From the NCBI RefSeq assembly GCF_024213555.1, contig NZ_JANAVO010000009.1:1-64000 (forward strand): a stretch of 64,000 bases of DNA, read 5' to 3'. The position numbers and the translations under genes were made by a program. Origin of the DNA: Allokutzneria sp. A3M-2-11 16 (GTDB taxonomy: Bacteria; Actinomycetota; Actinomycetes; Mycobacteriales; Pseudonocardiaceae). Positions 45,241 to 52,983 of this stretch are shown one piece after another (within the stretch, counting starts at the first letter, position 1; each line of letters opens with the position of its first letter). The notes beneath the pieces were generated by a model. It made no database searches. It was given only the letters and a program-made list of their open reading frames with translations, and had not been told where the DNA came from.

Positions 45241-46458
45241 TCAAGCGAACTTCTCGATCAGCAGCTTCGCGGCCACCGCGGCCCCATCGGTACGAACCTT
45301 GCTGGCCACCTCGACCGCCCGCACCCGGACCTCGGGCTCCAGCACCTCCTTGACTGCTGCCGTCAAGGAGTCGTACGTCGGCGTCGGACCGTCGTGCGCG
45401 ACGCCGATGCCCAGTTCGGCCACGCGCGCGGCCCAGAGCGGCTGGTCCACCAACTGGGGGACGATCACCTGGGGCGCTCCGGCGCGGGCGGCCGCCGTCG
45501 TCGTGCCCGCGCCACCGTGGTGCACGACCGCGGCCACCCTCGGGAACAGCGCCTGCTGGTTGACCTCGCCGACGGCGAAGCAGTCGTCCTGGCCGTCGAT
45601 CAGCGCCAGATCGGCCCAGCCGCGACCGATCAGCACGCGACGGCCCTGCGCGCGGACCGCCTCGATCGCCACCTGGGCGGCGTCCGCCGCGGCGCGCATG
45701 GGCATGCTGCCGAAGCCCACGTACACCGGCGGTTCACCCGCGTCCAGGAACTCCTCCAGGTCGGCGGGCAGCGGGCGCTCGTCGGGCAGGATCCAGGCGC
45801 CCGTCTGCACGACGTCGAGGTCGGCGGGCTCCTTCCACGGCGCCAGGAGCGGATCCGCCGCCACCCAGGGGCTGTTCGTGAAGACGTGGTCCCGGACGTT
45901 GTCCACCGGCGCCAGGCCGACCGACTCCCGGTGGGTGTTGACCACCGCGCCGAACGTCTTGTTCATGCGCTGCGCGTCCAGCTCCCACAGCACCCGGTTG
46001 TCGGTCACGTCCGCGGGCAGCGGCTGGCCCGGGTAGTCGTGCGGCCGGTGGTGCGGCGAGGGGAACAGGGACGGGAAGAAAGCCACCAGCACGTAGCCGA
46101 CGCCCAGCTCGTCCGCGACCGCCCGCGCGGCCGCCGCCGCCGGGAACAGCCCGGTCGCCGCCACCGCGTCACAGCCCTCGCGCGCCGCCGTGGCGACCGC
46201 CTCGTACTGGGCGTTGACCAGGTTGGTCGCGACCTGGTTGAAGTCGTGCTGCTCCGGTGGCTTCCCGGTCACCATCCCGCGCACCGACCAGGCGGCGGGC
46301 ACCATCCGCACGCCGTGCCCGGCCAGCAGCGCCTCGAACTCCTCGTCGGGCGGCGCGCACACCACGGCCTCCACGCCGAGCTCCCGCAGCCGCACCGCCA
46401 GCGCCGCCATCGGCTGGACATCCCCCCGCGACCCGAAGGTCGACAACAACACGCGCAC
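45241..46458 (-). CDS. rgt: GT1 glycosyltransferase, probable rifamycin glycosyltransferase
   Basis: The 405-residue protein has the two-domain GT-B fold of actinomycete macrolide and glycopeptide glycosyltransferases. The N-terminus is MRVLLSTFGSRGDVQPMAALA, and acceptor-side loops follow. The C-terminal donor domain includes PPVYVGFGSMP, VLIGRGWADL, FPRVAAVVHHGGAGTTTAAA and GAPQVIVPQLVDQPLWAARV. It is full length for the family (about 400). The GTG start follows GGGAG. There are no biosynthetic or deoxysugar genes nearby, so a self-protection or drug-inactivating role is more likely than a tailoring role. The upstream inverted repeat and the downstream HelD-like gene match known rifamycin-inactivating loci, in which the enzyme attaches glucose to the ansa chain hydroxyl. 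The drug itself is an inference. Confidence 0.75.
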   Translation of the reverse strand: MRVLLSTFGSRGDVQPMAALAVRLRELGVEAVVCAPPDEEFEALLAGHGVRMVPAAWSVRGMVTGKPPEQHDFNQVATNLVNAQYEAVATAAREGCDAVAATGLFPAAAAARAVADELGVGYVLVAFFPSLFPSPHHRPHDYPGQPLPADVTDNRVLWELDAQRMNKTFGAVVNTHRESVGLAPVDNVRDHVFTNSPWVAADPLLAPWKEPADLDVVQTGAWILPDERPLPADLEEFLDAGEPPVYVGFGSMPMRAAADAAQVAIEAVRAQGRRVLIGRGWADLALIDGQDDCFAVGEVNQQALFPRVAAVVHHGGAGTTTAAARAGAPQVIVPQLVDQPLWAARVAELGIGVAHDGPTPTYDSLTAAVKEVLEPEVRVRAVEVASKVRTDGAAVAAKLLIEKFA

Positions 46459-46517
46459 TCAGCCACTCCCATTTCCGCAGGTAGATGCGTTTAGGACGGT
46501 GAGTGTGCGGCACGACC

Positions 46518-46550
46518 GGGGTCTTGCCGCAAGCCCCCCTGTGCGCTATA
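46518..46550 (-). promoter_or_regulatory. Rifamycin-associated-element-like inverted repeat with -10 box
   Basis: Centred on 46528, an inverted repeat runs 46518-46538 with nine of ten pairs matching: a CTTGC-C-GCAAG core flanked by GGGG and CCCC. On the minus strand TATAGC (46550-46545) lies six bases upstream, so transcription should begin at the edge of the repeat, putting it at the 5' end of the mRNA. A leader of roughly 80 bases then precedes the glycosyltransferase start. From memory the published rifamycin-associated element has this same core and guanine/cytosine arms. Confidence 0.75.
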
Positions 46551-46593
46551 AGTTGTATATGGAGGGAGCCGGTGGCCCCTCCTCTTCGCTTTC

Positions 46594-47574
46594 TCAGGGG
46601 TGTTCCCGGGCATTGATCACGCGGTCGACGGTGACTCCTGCGGCCTCCGCGCGGGCGCAGCCGTAGCCCAGCCAGTCCAGCTGACCGGGCGCGTGCGCGT
46701 CGCTGTCGATGGCGAACTCGCAGCCCGCCTCCACCGCCAGCCGCAGCAACCGCATCGGCGGGTCCAGCCGCTCCGGCCGCGAGTTGATCTCCACCGCGGT
46801 CCCGTGCTCCGCGCACGCGGCGAAGACGGCCTCGGCGTCGAACTCCGACTCCGGCCGCTTCTTGCCCACCCGCAGCCTGCCGGTGCAGTGCCCGAGCACG
46901 TCCACGTGCGGATTGGCCACCGCCGCGAGCATCCGCCGGGTCATCGCGGCACGCGGCATGCGGAGTCCTGAGTGGACACTGGCGACCACCACGTCCAGGC
47001 GCGCCAGCAACTCCTCGTCCTGATCGAGGGAGCCGTCGTCGAGGATGTCCACCTCGATCCCGGTCAGCACCCGGAACGGCGCCAGCTCCGCGTTGATCTC
47101 CGCGACCACGTCCAGCTGCTGCCGCAACCGCTCCGCGCTCAGCCCGTTGGCGATCTTGAGCCGCGGCGAGTGGTCGGTCAGCGCGATCCACTCCCGCCCG
47201 AGGTCCCGCGCGGCCTCGGCCATCTCGCGCGGCGGGCTGCCGCCGTCGGACCAGTCGGAGTGGGTGTGGCAGTCCCCGCGCAGCGCGGCCAGCAGCGCTT
47301 CGCCGCCCTCGACCACGGGCGCGGCGCGGCCGAGGAGCTTGGTCAGGTACTCCGGCTCCTTGCCGTTCACCGCCTCGCTGATCACCGACGCGGTGGTGGC
47401 CCCGATGCCGGGCAGATCCTTCAGGCGCCCCCGTTGCACCCTGGTGCGCAGCTCATCCGGCGCGAGGTCGGCCACCACCTCGGCGGCTCGGCGGAACGCG
47501 CGCACGCGATAGGTCGGTTCGGCGGCGCGTTCCAGGTGGAAAGCGATCTGGCGCAGAGCCCACACCGGGTCCAT
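46594..47574 (-). CDS. PHP-domain phosphoesterase with helix-hairpin-helix region
   Basis: The 326-residue protein has a helical N-terminus with a helix-hairpin-helix (LKDLPGIGATTASVISEAV, about 51-69) and a PHP metallophosphoesterase domain (about 98-320). The metal-binding motifs are CHTHSDWSDGG, ALTDHSP, GIEVDIL, ASVHSGLR, VLGHCTGR, INSRP and AIDSDAHAP. This equals the C-terminal half and part of the beta-like half of PolX, without the polymerase palm, as in many actinobacterial stand-alone proteins. A DNA-repair role is possible. ATG with GGAGG is nine bases after the antiporter stop, so the two genes form an operon. Confidence 0.85.
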   Translation of the reverse strand: MDPVWALRQIAFHLERAAEPTYRVRAFRRAAEVVADLAPDELRTRVQRGRLKDLPGIGATTASVISEAVNGKEPEYLTKLLGRAAPVVEGGEALLAALRGDCHTHSDWSDGGSPPREMAEAARDLGREWIALTDHSPRLKIANGLSAERLRQQLDVVAEINAELAPFRVLTGIEVDILDDGSLDQDEELLARLDVVVASVHSGLRMPRAAMTRRMLAAVANPHVDVLGHCTGRLRVGKKRPESEFDAEAVFAACAEHGTAVEINSRPERLDPPMRLLRLAVEAGCEFAIDSDAHAPGQLDWLGYGCARAEAAGVTVDRVINAREHP

Positions 47575-47583
47575 GCCTACCTC

Positions 47584-49440
47584 CTACCCCAGTTGTTGGT
47601 CGACGAAGCACCAGCGCCACGTCTCGCCGGGTTCCTGGCTGCGCATCACGGGGTGCAGCGTCTCCTTGAAGTGCGCCGCCGCGTGCTTGCCCACCGACGA
47701 GTCGCAGCAGCCGACGTGACCGCACGACAGGCAGATCCGCAGGTGCACCCAGGTGTGCCCCTCCGCGATGCACTCGGCGCAGCCGTCCGCGTTCGGCAGG
47801 ACCGGCTTTCGTTGCTTCACGAGGTGTTTGCAGGTGCCCGCGGTCGCGGTGGGCGTTCTCAGCTCGCCCTCGACGGCCTCCTGCTCGTCGGCCGCCTGGT
47901 CGAGCATCGACTCCTCGATGTCCAGGGTCTCCAGCACCGAGCGCAGCACCGTGTCGTCGACCCGTCCGGCGTCCCGCGCTTCGAGGAACACCTCGCGCTC
48001 GGCGATGAGCATCTCCAGTCGCAGCCGCAGGTACGCCTCGCTCGGCGTCTCGGCCAGCGCGCCCTGCCTGCCCAGCCGCTCCCACGCGGAGTCGGCGCGG
48101 TGCCGCACGCGATCGCGCAGCCGCTCGACGATCTCCGGCGGGTCGTCGGGGCCGGTGACCTCGTCGAGCCGGGTCAGCGCGGCGTCGGTCATGGACTGGA
48201 GCAACGCGGCCCGCTGCAACGCGTCCTCGGCCGGATCGGGAGCGGGCAGCTTCAGCCATCGCACCAGTGCGGGCAGCGTTGTTCCTTGCAGGACAAGGGT
48301 TCCGGCCACCACGACGAACGCGGCGAGCAGCAGCACCGGGCGGTGCGGGGTGTCCGGCGGCAGCACGAACGCGGCGGCCAGCGTGACCACGCCGCGCATC
48401 CCGGCCCAGGCGACGACGGCCGTGTAGCCCCACCGCCACGCCTTCAGCCGCAGCACCCGCCGCACGGTGGCGATCACCACCATCCACACCACGCGCGTCA
48501 CGATCGTCGCGGCGAACACGGCCGCGCAGATCACCGTCAGCGTGGGCGCGCTCAGCCCGCTCTCGGCCACATCGCGCAGGATCGGCCGGATCTGCAACCC
48601 GATCAGCAGGAAGACCACGTTCTCCAGCAGGAACTGCACGGTCTGCCAGTTCAGCCTGCTGGCCAGCCGGGACGGCCCGGACAGCAGCGCGGGCCCGCGG
48701 TGCCCCATGATCAACCCGCAGAGCACCACGGCCAGCACACCCGAGCCGTGGACCGCCTCGGCGGGCAGGTAGGCGATGAACGGCAGCGAGAAGGACAGCG
48801 CGGTGTCGGTCACCGAGTCGGTCAGCCGGGCCCGGATCATCGAAGCCGCGAGGCCGACCAGCAGCCCGACGAGCACGCCCGCCCCCGCGGCGAGCAGGAA
48901 GTCCGCCCCGACCTGCCACACGCTCACCGATCCGGCGATCGCCGCGATGGCCGTGCGCAGCGCCACCAGGGCCGCCGCGTCGTTGACCAGGCTCTCGCCC
49001 TCCAGGATGCGCACGATCGCGCGCGGCAGGCCGACGCGCCGCGCGACGGCGGTCGCCGCGACCGCGTCCGGCGGGGCCACCACGGCGCCGAGCGCGATGG
49101 CCGCCGCCAGCGGCAACCCCGGCACCACCAGCCACGCGACCAGGCCGACGCCGAACGTGGTGAACACGACCAGGCCCACCGACAGCAACGCGATCGGACC
49201 GCGGTTGGCCCGGAAGTCGCTCACCGAGGTGGAGATCGCCGTGGCGTAGAGCAACGGCGGCAGCAGCCCGACCAGCACCACCTCCGGCGGCAGGTGCACC
49301 TCGGGCACCCCGGGCACGAAGGAGGCCAGCACCCCCACGCCGATCAGGCACAACGGCGCGGGCCAGTCGAACTTGCGGGCCGCCGAGGTGACCAGGAGAA
49401 CGGTCACCACCAGCGCCACGATCTCCGCAGCGATCACCAC
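47584..49440 (-). CDS. Sodium/proton antiporter with C-terminal UBP-type zinc finger
   Basis: The 618-residue protein has about 12 transmembrane helices (about 3-400) of the CPA1/NhaP type. The conserved ion-site motifs are PPDAVAATAVARRVGLP and ILEGESLVNDAAALVALR. A cytoplasmic helical segment (about 410-530) follows, and the last 85 residues form a zinc finger of the ubiquitin-hydrolase type: CKHL, DGCAEC, WVHLRICLSCGHVGCCDSS, KHAAAHF, HPVM, WRWCFVD. All expected cysteines and histidines are present. This fusion is known in actinobacteria; the finger's ligand there is unknown. GTG at 49440 has CATAAT six bases upstream, implying a leaderless mRNA; the next codon is also GTG. Confidence 0.9.
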   Translation of the reverse strand: MVIAAEIVALVVTVLLVTSAARKFDWPAPLCLIGVGVLASFVPGVPEVHLPPEVVLVGLLPPLLYATAISTSVSDFRANRGPIALLSVGLVVFTTFGVGLVAWLVVPGLPLAAAIALGAVVAPPDAVAATAVARRVGLPRAIVRILEGESLVNDAAALVALRTAIAAIAGSVSVWQVGADFLLAAGAGVLVGLLVGLAASMIRARLTDSVTDTALSFSLPFIAYLPAEAVHGSGVLAVVLCGLIMGHRGPALLSGPSRLASRLNWQTVQFLLENVVFLLIGLQIRPILRDVAESGLSAPTLTVICAAVFAATIVTRVVWMVVIATVRRVLRLKAWRWGYTAVVAWAGMRGVVTLAAAFVLPPDTPHRPVLLLAAFVVVAGTLVLQGTTLPALVRWLKLPAPDPAEDALQRAALLQSMTDAALTRLDEVTGPDDPPEIVERLRDRVRHRADSAWERLGRQGALAETPSEAYLRLRLEMLIAEREVFLEARDAGRVDDTVLRSVLETLDIEESMLDQAADEQEAVEGELRTPTATAGTCKHLVKQRKPVLPNADGCAECIAEGHTWVHLRICLSCGHVGCCDSSVGKHAAAHFKETLHPVMRSQEPGETWRWCFVDQQLG

Positions 49441-49468
49441 CCGGTGATTATGGGCGTAGGTTGCCCCG
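49441..49468. promoter_or_regulatory. Divergent leaderless promoters
   Basis: Only 28 bases separate two divergent starts. For the minus-strand antiporter, CATAAT (49452-49447) is six bases before GTG 49440. For the plus-strand leucine-rich-repeat gene, TAGGTT (49457-49462) is six bases before GTG 49469. The two -10 boxes are four bases apart, so each -35 region must lie inside the opposite gene and the two promoters should compete. Confidence 0.55.
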
Positions 49469-50158
49469 GTGGCTGAACTGAACCTGTGGCGGCAACGGCT
49501 CGGTGCGGTGCCGGAGCCGGTGTGGGAGCACCGCGATCTGGACGTGGTGATCCTCGCCGACAACGCCCTCACGGAACTGTCGCCGCGCATCGCGGAACTG
49601 GGGCGCTTGCGGACGTTGGACCTCGGGCACAACCTGTTGACGGCGGTGCCCGATCTCCCGGAGGTCACCGGTTTCCTCTACCTGCACGACAACCGGCTCA
49701 CCGAGCTGCCGAAGTCGTTGGCGCACATGGAAGATCTCCGCTACCTCAACGTCGGCGAGAACCAGCTCACCACGCTCAGCGCGCCATCGGGGCTGCTCGA
49801 ACTCCGCGCCCAGCACAACCGCCTCACCTCGCTGCCCGAGGACATCGGAGTGCTCCGCGAACTGCGCGAATTGTGGTTGGGCGGCAACAACATCACGCGC
49901 CTGCCCGAGTCCTTCGCGGACCTCGGCCAGCTCCGGGTGCTCGAACTGCGCGACAACGGGCTGAGCGAGTTCCCCGGCCAGCTCGAAGGGCTTCCCCGGC
50001 TCCGTCACGTCGACCTGCGCGGCAACCGCGTGCGCGCACTGCCGGAGTGGGTCACGCGGTTGCCGTCGCTGGAGAAGCTGGACCTGCGGTGGACCGGGGT
50101 GGAGTCCACCGACGTGCTGGAAACCCTTGAGCGGCAAGGGTGTTTCACCTTGAGCTGA
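49469..50158 (+). CDS. Leucine-rich-repeat protein
   Basis: The 229-residue protein is almost wholly made of about nine leucine-rich repeats of roughly 20-23 residues, such as LRTLDLGHNLLTAVPDL, FLYLHDNRLTELPKSL, LRYLNVGENQLTTLSAP, LRELWLGGNNITRLPESF and LRHVDLRGNRVRALPEW. There is no signal peptide or membrane helix, so it is a cytoplasmic solenoid that probably binds a partner protein. The pattern resembles the Ran-GAP or Shoc2-like cytoplasmic class. The partner is unknown. The gene's 3' end overlaps the convergent AHSA1-type gene by 14 bases. Confidence 0.88.
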   Translation: MAELNLWRQRLGAVPEPVWEHRDLDVVILADNALTELSPRIAELGRLRTLDLGHNLLTAVPDLPEVTGFLYLHDNRLTELPKSLAHMEDLRYLNVGENQLTTLSAPSGLLELRAQHNRLTSLPEDIGVLRELRELWLGGNNITRLPESFADLGQLRVLELRDNGLSEFPGQLEGLPRLRHVDLRGNRVRALPEWVTRLPSLEKLDLRWTGVESTDVLETLERQGCFTLS

Positions 50159-51026
50159 GCAACCCCTCCGGCATGCCCTCCACCTCGACGGTGAGCGCGC
50201 ACGGCCGCCAGTCCGGCACCTCGTGGAAGCGGCGCAGCTCGGCGACACCGCTGAGCCAGCCCATCCACGCGTCGTACGGCGGGTTGCTCTCGTCGAACCC
50301 GCTCTGCACGAACGTCAGCCGCGTGCGCCCCTCGGAGCCTTCCAGCTCCCAGTCCGCGACCATGCCGTTCGGCCAGCGCATCGCCATCCGCGCACCGGGC
50401 TCCAACGCGATGATCCGCGCCGGATCGGTGTCCATCTCGAAGCTGCCCATCGCCCACCGGCCGCCCACGTGCGGCTCGACCTCGATGTTCGCCCCGAACC
50501 AGCGCGCGAAGGTGGCCGGGTCCATCAACGACTCGTAGACCGTCCGCGGTGACGCCGCGACGGTGACCTGCTCGCGCATCACGGGAGTGCTGAAGTCGCA
50601 CTTCGGGGTCAGCTCGCGCCCCTCCAGGTACTCGCCCAGGTTCGCCACGGCCAGCGCCCAGAACGTGTGCATCAAGCCGAGCGAGGTGCCGTCGGTCAGC
50701 ATCTCCGGGAAACCGGGCAGCTCGGTCTGCGACAACGTCAGGATCGTCGAGCCGTCCTCGTCCTCAGCAAGCGCGATCGTGACCGTGGTGTCCTTGCCCG
50801 CCAACGGCCAGACGAAGCCGATCCCGGAGTCGTCGGCGTGCAGCAGGCGCTGGCGCGGCTCCTCGCCCTCGGGCGTGTGGCGCCCCCAGAACTGGAAGCG
50901 GTGCGGGAGGTCCACCTCGACGTGCTCGGCCAGCCAGACGCGCAGCGCCTCCGGCTCGGTCAGCGCGCGCCGCACCTCCGCGATTCCGGCCTCCAGCCGG
51001 GCCCGGTGCACCATCGGATCACTCAT
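50145..51026 (-). CDS. Tandem SRPBCC (AHSA1-like) domain protein
   Basis: The 293-residue protein contains two SRPBCC/AHSA1-type domains. The first (about 1-140) has EVRRALTEPEALRVWLAEHV and ILTLSQTELPGF. The second (about 148-280) has EQVTVAASPRTVYESLMDPATFARWFGA and TRLTFVQSGFDES. Such domains form a deep hydrophobic pocket and bind lipids or aromatic ligands. ATG 51026 is embedded in the stop region of the ArsR gene (ATGAGTGA, eight-base overlap), so translation is coupled. ArsR-AHSA1 pairs are common in actinobacteria. Together with the upstream MFS gene this looks like a small ligand-response operon. Confidence 0.85.
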   Translation of the reverse strand: MSDPMVHRARLEAGIAEVRRALTEPEALRVWLAEHVEVDLPHRFQFWGRHTPEGEEPRQRLLHADDSGIGFVWPLAGKDTTVTIALAEDEDGSTILTLSQTELPGFPEMLTDGTSLGLMHTFWALAVANLGEYLEGRELTPKCDFSTPVMREQVTVAASPRTVYESLMDPATFARWFGANIEVEPHVGGRWAMGSFEMDTDPARIIALEPGARMAMRWPNGMVADWELEGSEGRTRLTFVQSGFDESNPPYDAWMGWLSGVAELRRFHEVPDWRPCALTVEVEGMPEGLLSSR

Positions 51027-51573
51027 CGGTTCTTCCCTTCGGATAGCAGGCGAGGGCCAGCTTGAACGCATCCCCCTCGGACCCGCCGTAGCGGGCGAAC
51101 AGCTCCTGCAACGTGGTCTTGAGGTCCTCGAAGAACTCCTGGCGCCGCTCGGGCGGGACCCGGATCTCGCCGGAGACCCCGATCGAGGGCCGCTCGCGGT
51201 CCGGGTCGAGCGCGGCCACGTCCGCCTGGACCTCCTCCATCAGGTCCAGGAGGTGGCCCAGGCCCAGCTCGTCGCGCGCCGCGCGGGGGCCGATGCGCCC
51301 GACGAGCCGCGGCGAGAGCCAGTAGGAGCGGGCGGTCGCCTGGTAGTGCCCCTCGGTGATGCCGCGAATCCGCCGCACCCCCACCTGGGCCACCAAACCC
51401 GCTTCCACCAGGCGTTTCACGTGGTAGTAGACCCGCTGCGGGGTCTGCCCCAGCGCCTGGGCGACCTCGGTGCAGGACCGGGGCTCGGCCAGCTGCCGCA
51501 GCACGTCCACGCGCTGCGGCTTGAGCAGGGTCTCGGCCTGCTCGATCTCGTCGAGGTACTGGACGTCTCTCAT
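51019..51573 (-). CDS. ArsR-family helix-turn-helix regulator
   Basis: The 184-residue protein has a winged helix at about 15-90: LLKPQRVDVLRQLAEPRSCTEVAQALGQTPQRVYYHVKRLVEAGLV, with the recognition helix at TPQRVYYHVKRL. The C-terminal half is helical. No metal-site cysteines are found. It lies 15 bases after the MFS exporter stop and overlaps the AHSA1 gene start. An 18-base perfect palindrome lies just before its ATG and is the obvious autoregulatory site. The likely role is sensing of a compound exported by the MFS protein. Confidence 0.85.
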   Translation of the reverse strand: MRDVQYLDEIEQAETLLKPQRVDVLRQLAEPRSCTEVAQALGQTPQRVYYHVKRLVEAGLVAQVGVRRIRGITEGHYQATARSYWLSPRLVGRIGPRAARDELGLGHLLDLMEEVQADVAALDPDRERPSIGVSGEIRVPPERRQEFFEDLKTTLQELFARYGGSEGDAFKLALACYPKGRTDE

Positions 51574-51583
51574 CGCAAAACTG

Positions 51584-51601
51584 AGTTTTTACGTAAAAAC
51601 T
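51584..51601. promoter_or_regulatory. 18-bp perfect palindromic operator
   Basis: AGTTTTTAC followed by its exact reverse complement GTAAAAACT forms a perfect 18-bp palindrome, 10 bases upstream of the ArsR start codon. A+T content is far above the surroundings. The stop codon and last four codons of the MFS gene lie within it. Outer arms (CAAAACTG and CGTTTTG) extend the symmetry imperfectly. Confidence 0.8.
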
Positions 51602-52929
51602 CGTTTTGTCAATGGGCGCAGGCTCAGCCCGATCCCTCCGGCGGCGGCCGCGGTGGTGATCAGGAACGCGACCTGGAAGTTCCCGTGCCCCGGCGACGCG
51701 CCGAGCGCGAGGGTCAGCACCGCGACGGTCATCGCCCCCGACAGGTACTGCGACGTGGTCAGCAACGCGCCCGCCGTGCCCTGGTGCGCCGCGGGCACGT
51801 CACCGGTGCCGATCGTGAACATCGCCGTGTAGATGACGCCGTGCCCGAAGCCGCTCAGCAGAATGCCCGGCAACAAGTGGATGACATAGGAATCTCCTTG
51901 CAGTGCAAGGGAAATCCACAGAAGACCGATCGTGGCGAAGGCGAACCCGGCACCCAGCACCGCACGCGCCCCAAACCGCTGAGCCGCGCGTCCGGCGGCG
52001 GCGTTGCCCGCCGTCACCATGATCGCCAACGGGAGGAACGCGAGGCCCGCCTCCAACGGCGTGTAGCCCTTCATCTTCTGCAGCAACAAGGTCAGCAGGT
52101 AGAACTCGGCGCCGACGCTGGCCATGTAGAGCGCGGTCGCCAGCGCGCCGGCCCTCAGCGAGGACGTGCGGCGCAGCAGCGGCTCGATCAGCACGGCGCT
52201 CGACGTCCGCTCGTTGCGGATGAAGGCTGCCAGGAGCACCGCGCCGAGTCCGAGGCTGATCACCGTGGGCGTGGAGCTCCAGCCCTGCTCCGCGGCGAGC
52301 GTCAGCCCGAGCACCAGGGACAGCACCGCTCCGGTGCCCAGGATCGAGGCGCCGACCGGGATGCGCTGGGCGCTGCGCGCTGTCGCCGGGGCGAACCACA
52401 CCAGCGCACCCAGCGCGCACAGCAGCGTCAGCGGCACGTTGATCATGAAGGTGAGCCGCCACGACACGACGGTGAGCAGGCCGCCCAGGATCGCGCCCGC
52501 GGCCAGGCCGGACGCGCCGACCGAGCCCCACACCACCAGCGCCCGGCTCCGCGCGGGCCCGGCCGGGAACGTCGTCCCGATCAGGCCGAGCACCGCGGGT
52601 TGCAGCAGCGCCGCGCCGAGCCCCTGCGCGGCGCGCGCGGCGAGCAGCACCGCGCCGTCCTCCGCGAGCCCGCCCGCGAGGCTCGCCAGGCCGAACCCGG
52701 CGATGGCGAGGACGAACAAGGGCTTGGCGCCGACCCGGTCGGTGAGCCGCCCGCCGACCACGAGGAAGCCCGCGAACAGCACCGCGTAGGCGCTGACGAT
52801 CCACTGCGCGGTCGCGGGAGCCAGTGCCAGTTCGCCCGCGATGCTGGGCAGCGCGATGAAGATGATCGAGTAGTCCAGCGCGATGAGGAACTGGGCCAGG
52901 GACAGCAGTGCGAGGGTCATGCCGCCCAT
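51589..52929 (-). CDS. MFS transporter, DHA2 (EmrB/QacA-like) family
   Basis: The 446-residue protein begins TLALLSLAQFLIALDYSIIF and contains ALPSIAGELALAPATAQWIV, SAYAVLFAGFLVVGGRLTDRVG, which are the helix 1, motif D1 and motif A regions of the DHA2 drug:proton antiporter family. About 12-14 transmembrane helices are present. The ATG at 52929 has GAGGG seven bases before it; a second ATG three codons later is an alternative. It is the first gene of an operon with the ArsR and AHSA1 genes. It is divergent from a MerR-type gene, with a palindrome in the 54-base gap. The drug substrate is unknown. Confidence 0.88.
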   Translation of the reverse strand: MGGMTLALLSLAQFLIALDYSIIFIALPSIAGELALAPATAQWIVSAYAVLFAGFLVVGGRLTDRVGAKPLFVLAIAGFGLASLAGGLAEDGAVLLAARAAQGLGAALLQPAVLGLIGTTFPAGPARSRALVVWGSVGASGLAAGAILGGLLTVVSWRLTFMINVPLTLLCALGALVWFAPATARSAQRIPVGASILGTGAVLSLVLGLTLAAEQGWSSTPTVISLGLGAVLLAAFIRNERTSSAVLIEPLLRRTSSLRAGALATALYMASVGAEFYLLTLLLQKMKGYTPLEAGLAFLPLAIMVTAGNAAAGRAAQRFGARAVLGAGFAFATIGLLWISLALQGDSYVIHLLPGILLSGFGHGVIYTAMFTIGTGDVPAAHQGTAGALLTTSQYLSGAMTVAVLTLALGASPGHGNFQVAFLITTAAAAGGIGLSLRPLTKRVFT

Positions 52930-52939
52930 GCTCGAACCC

Positions 52940-52953
52940 TCACACTAGTGTGA
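52940..52953. promoter_or_regulatory. 14-bp palindrome between MFS and MerR genes
   Basis: TCACACTAGTGTGA is a perfect palindrome in the 54-base gap between the divergent MFS and MerR starts. MerR proteins bind such dyads in the spacer of their target promoters. This points to the MFS gene, or the MerR gene itself, as target. Position and symmetry are the only evidence. Confidence 0.65.
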
Positions 52954-52983
52954 AGGAAAGCCCTGATCGAGAGGTGGTGTGCC

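Noticed and set aside
45241-46458. The glycosyltransferase considered as a tailoring enzyme for the PKS product.
   Set aside because: It is 29 kb away, in an operon with a HelD-like gene behind a resistance-type element, with no sugar biosynthesis genes nearby.
46972-49476. An 834-codon + strand frame opposite the PHP and antiporter genes.
   Set aside because: It is a shadow of two real minus-strand genes with intact domain motifs.
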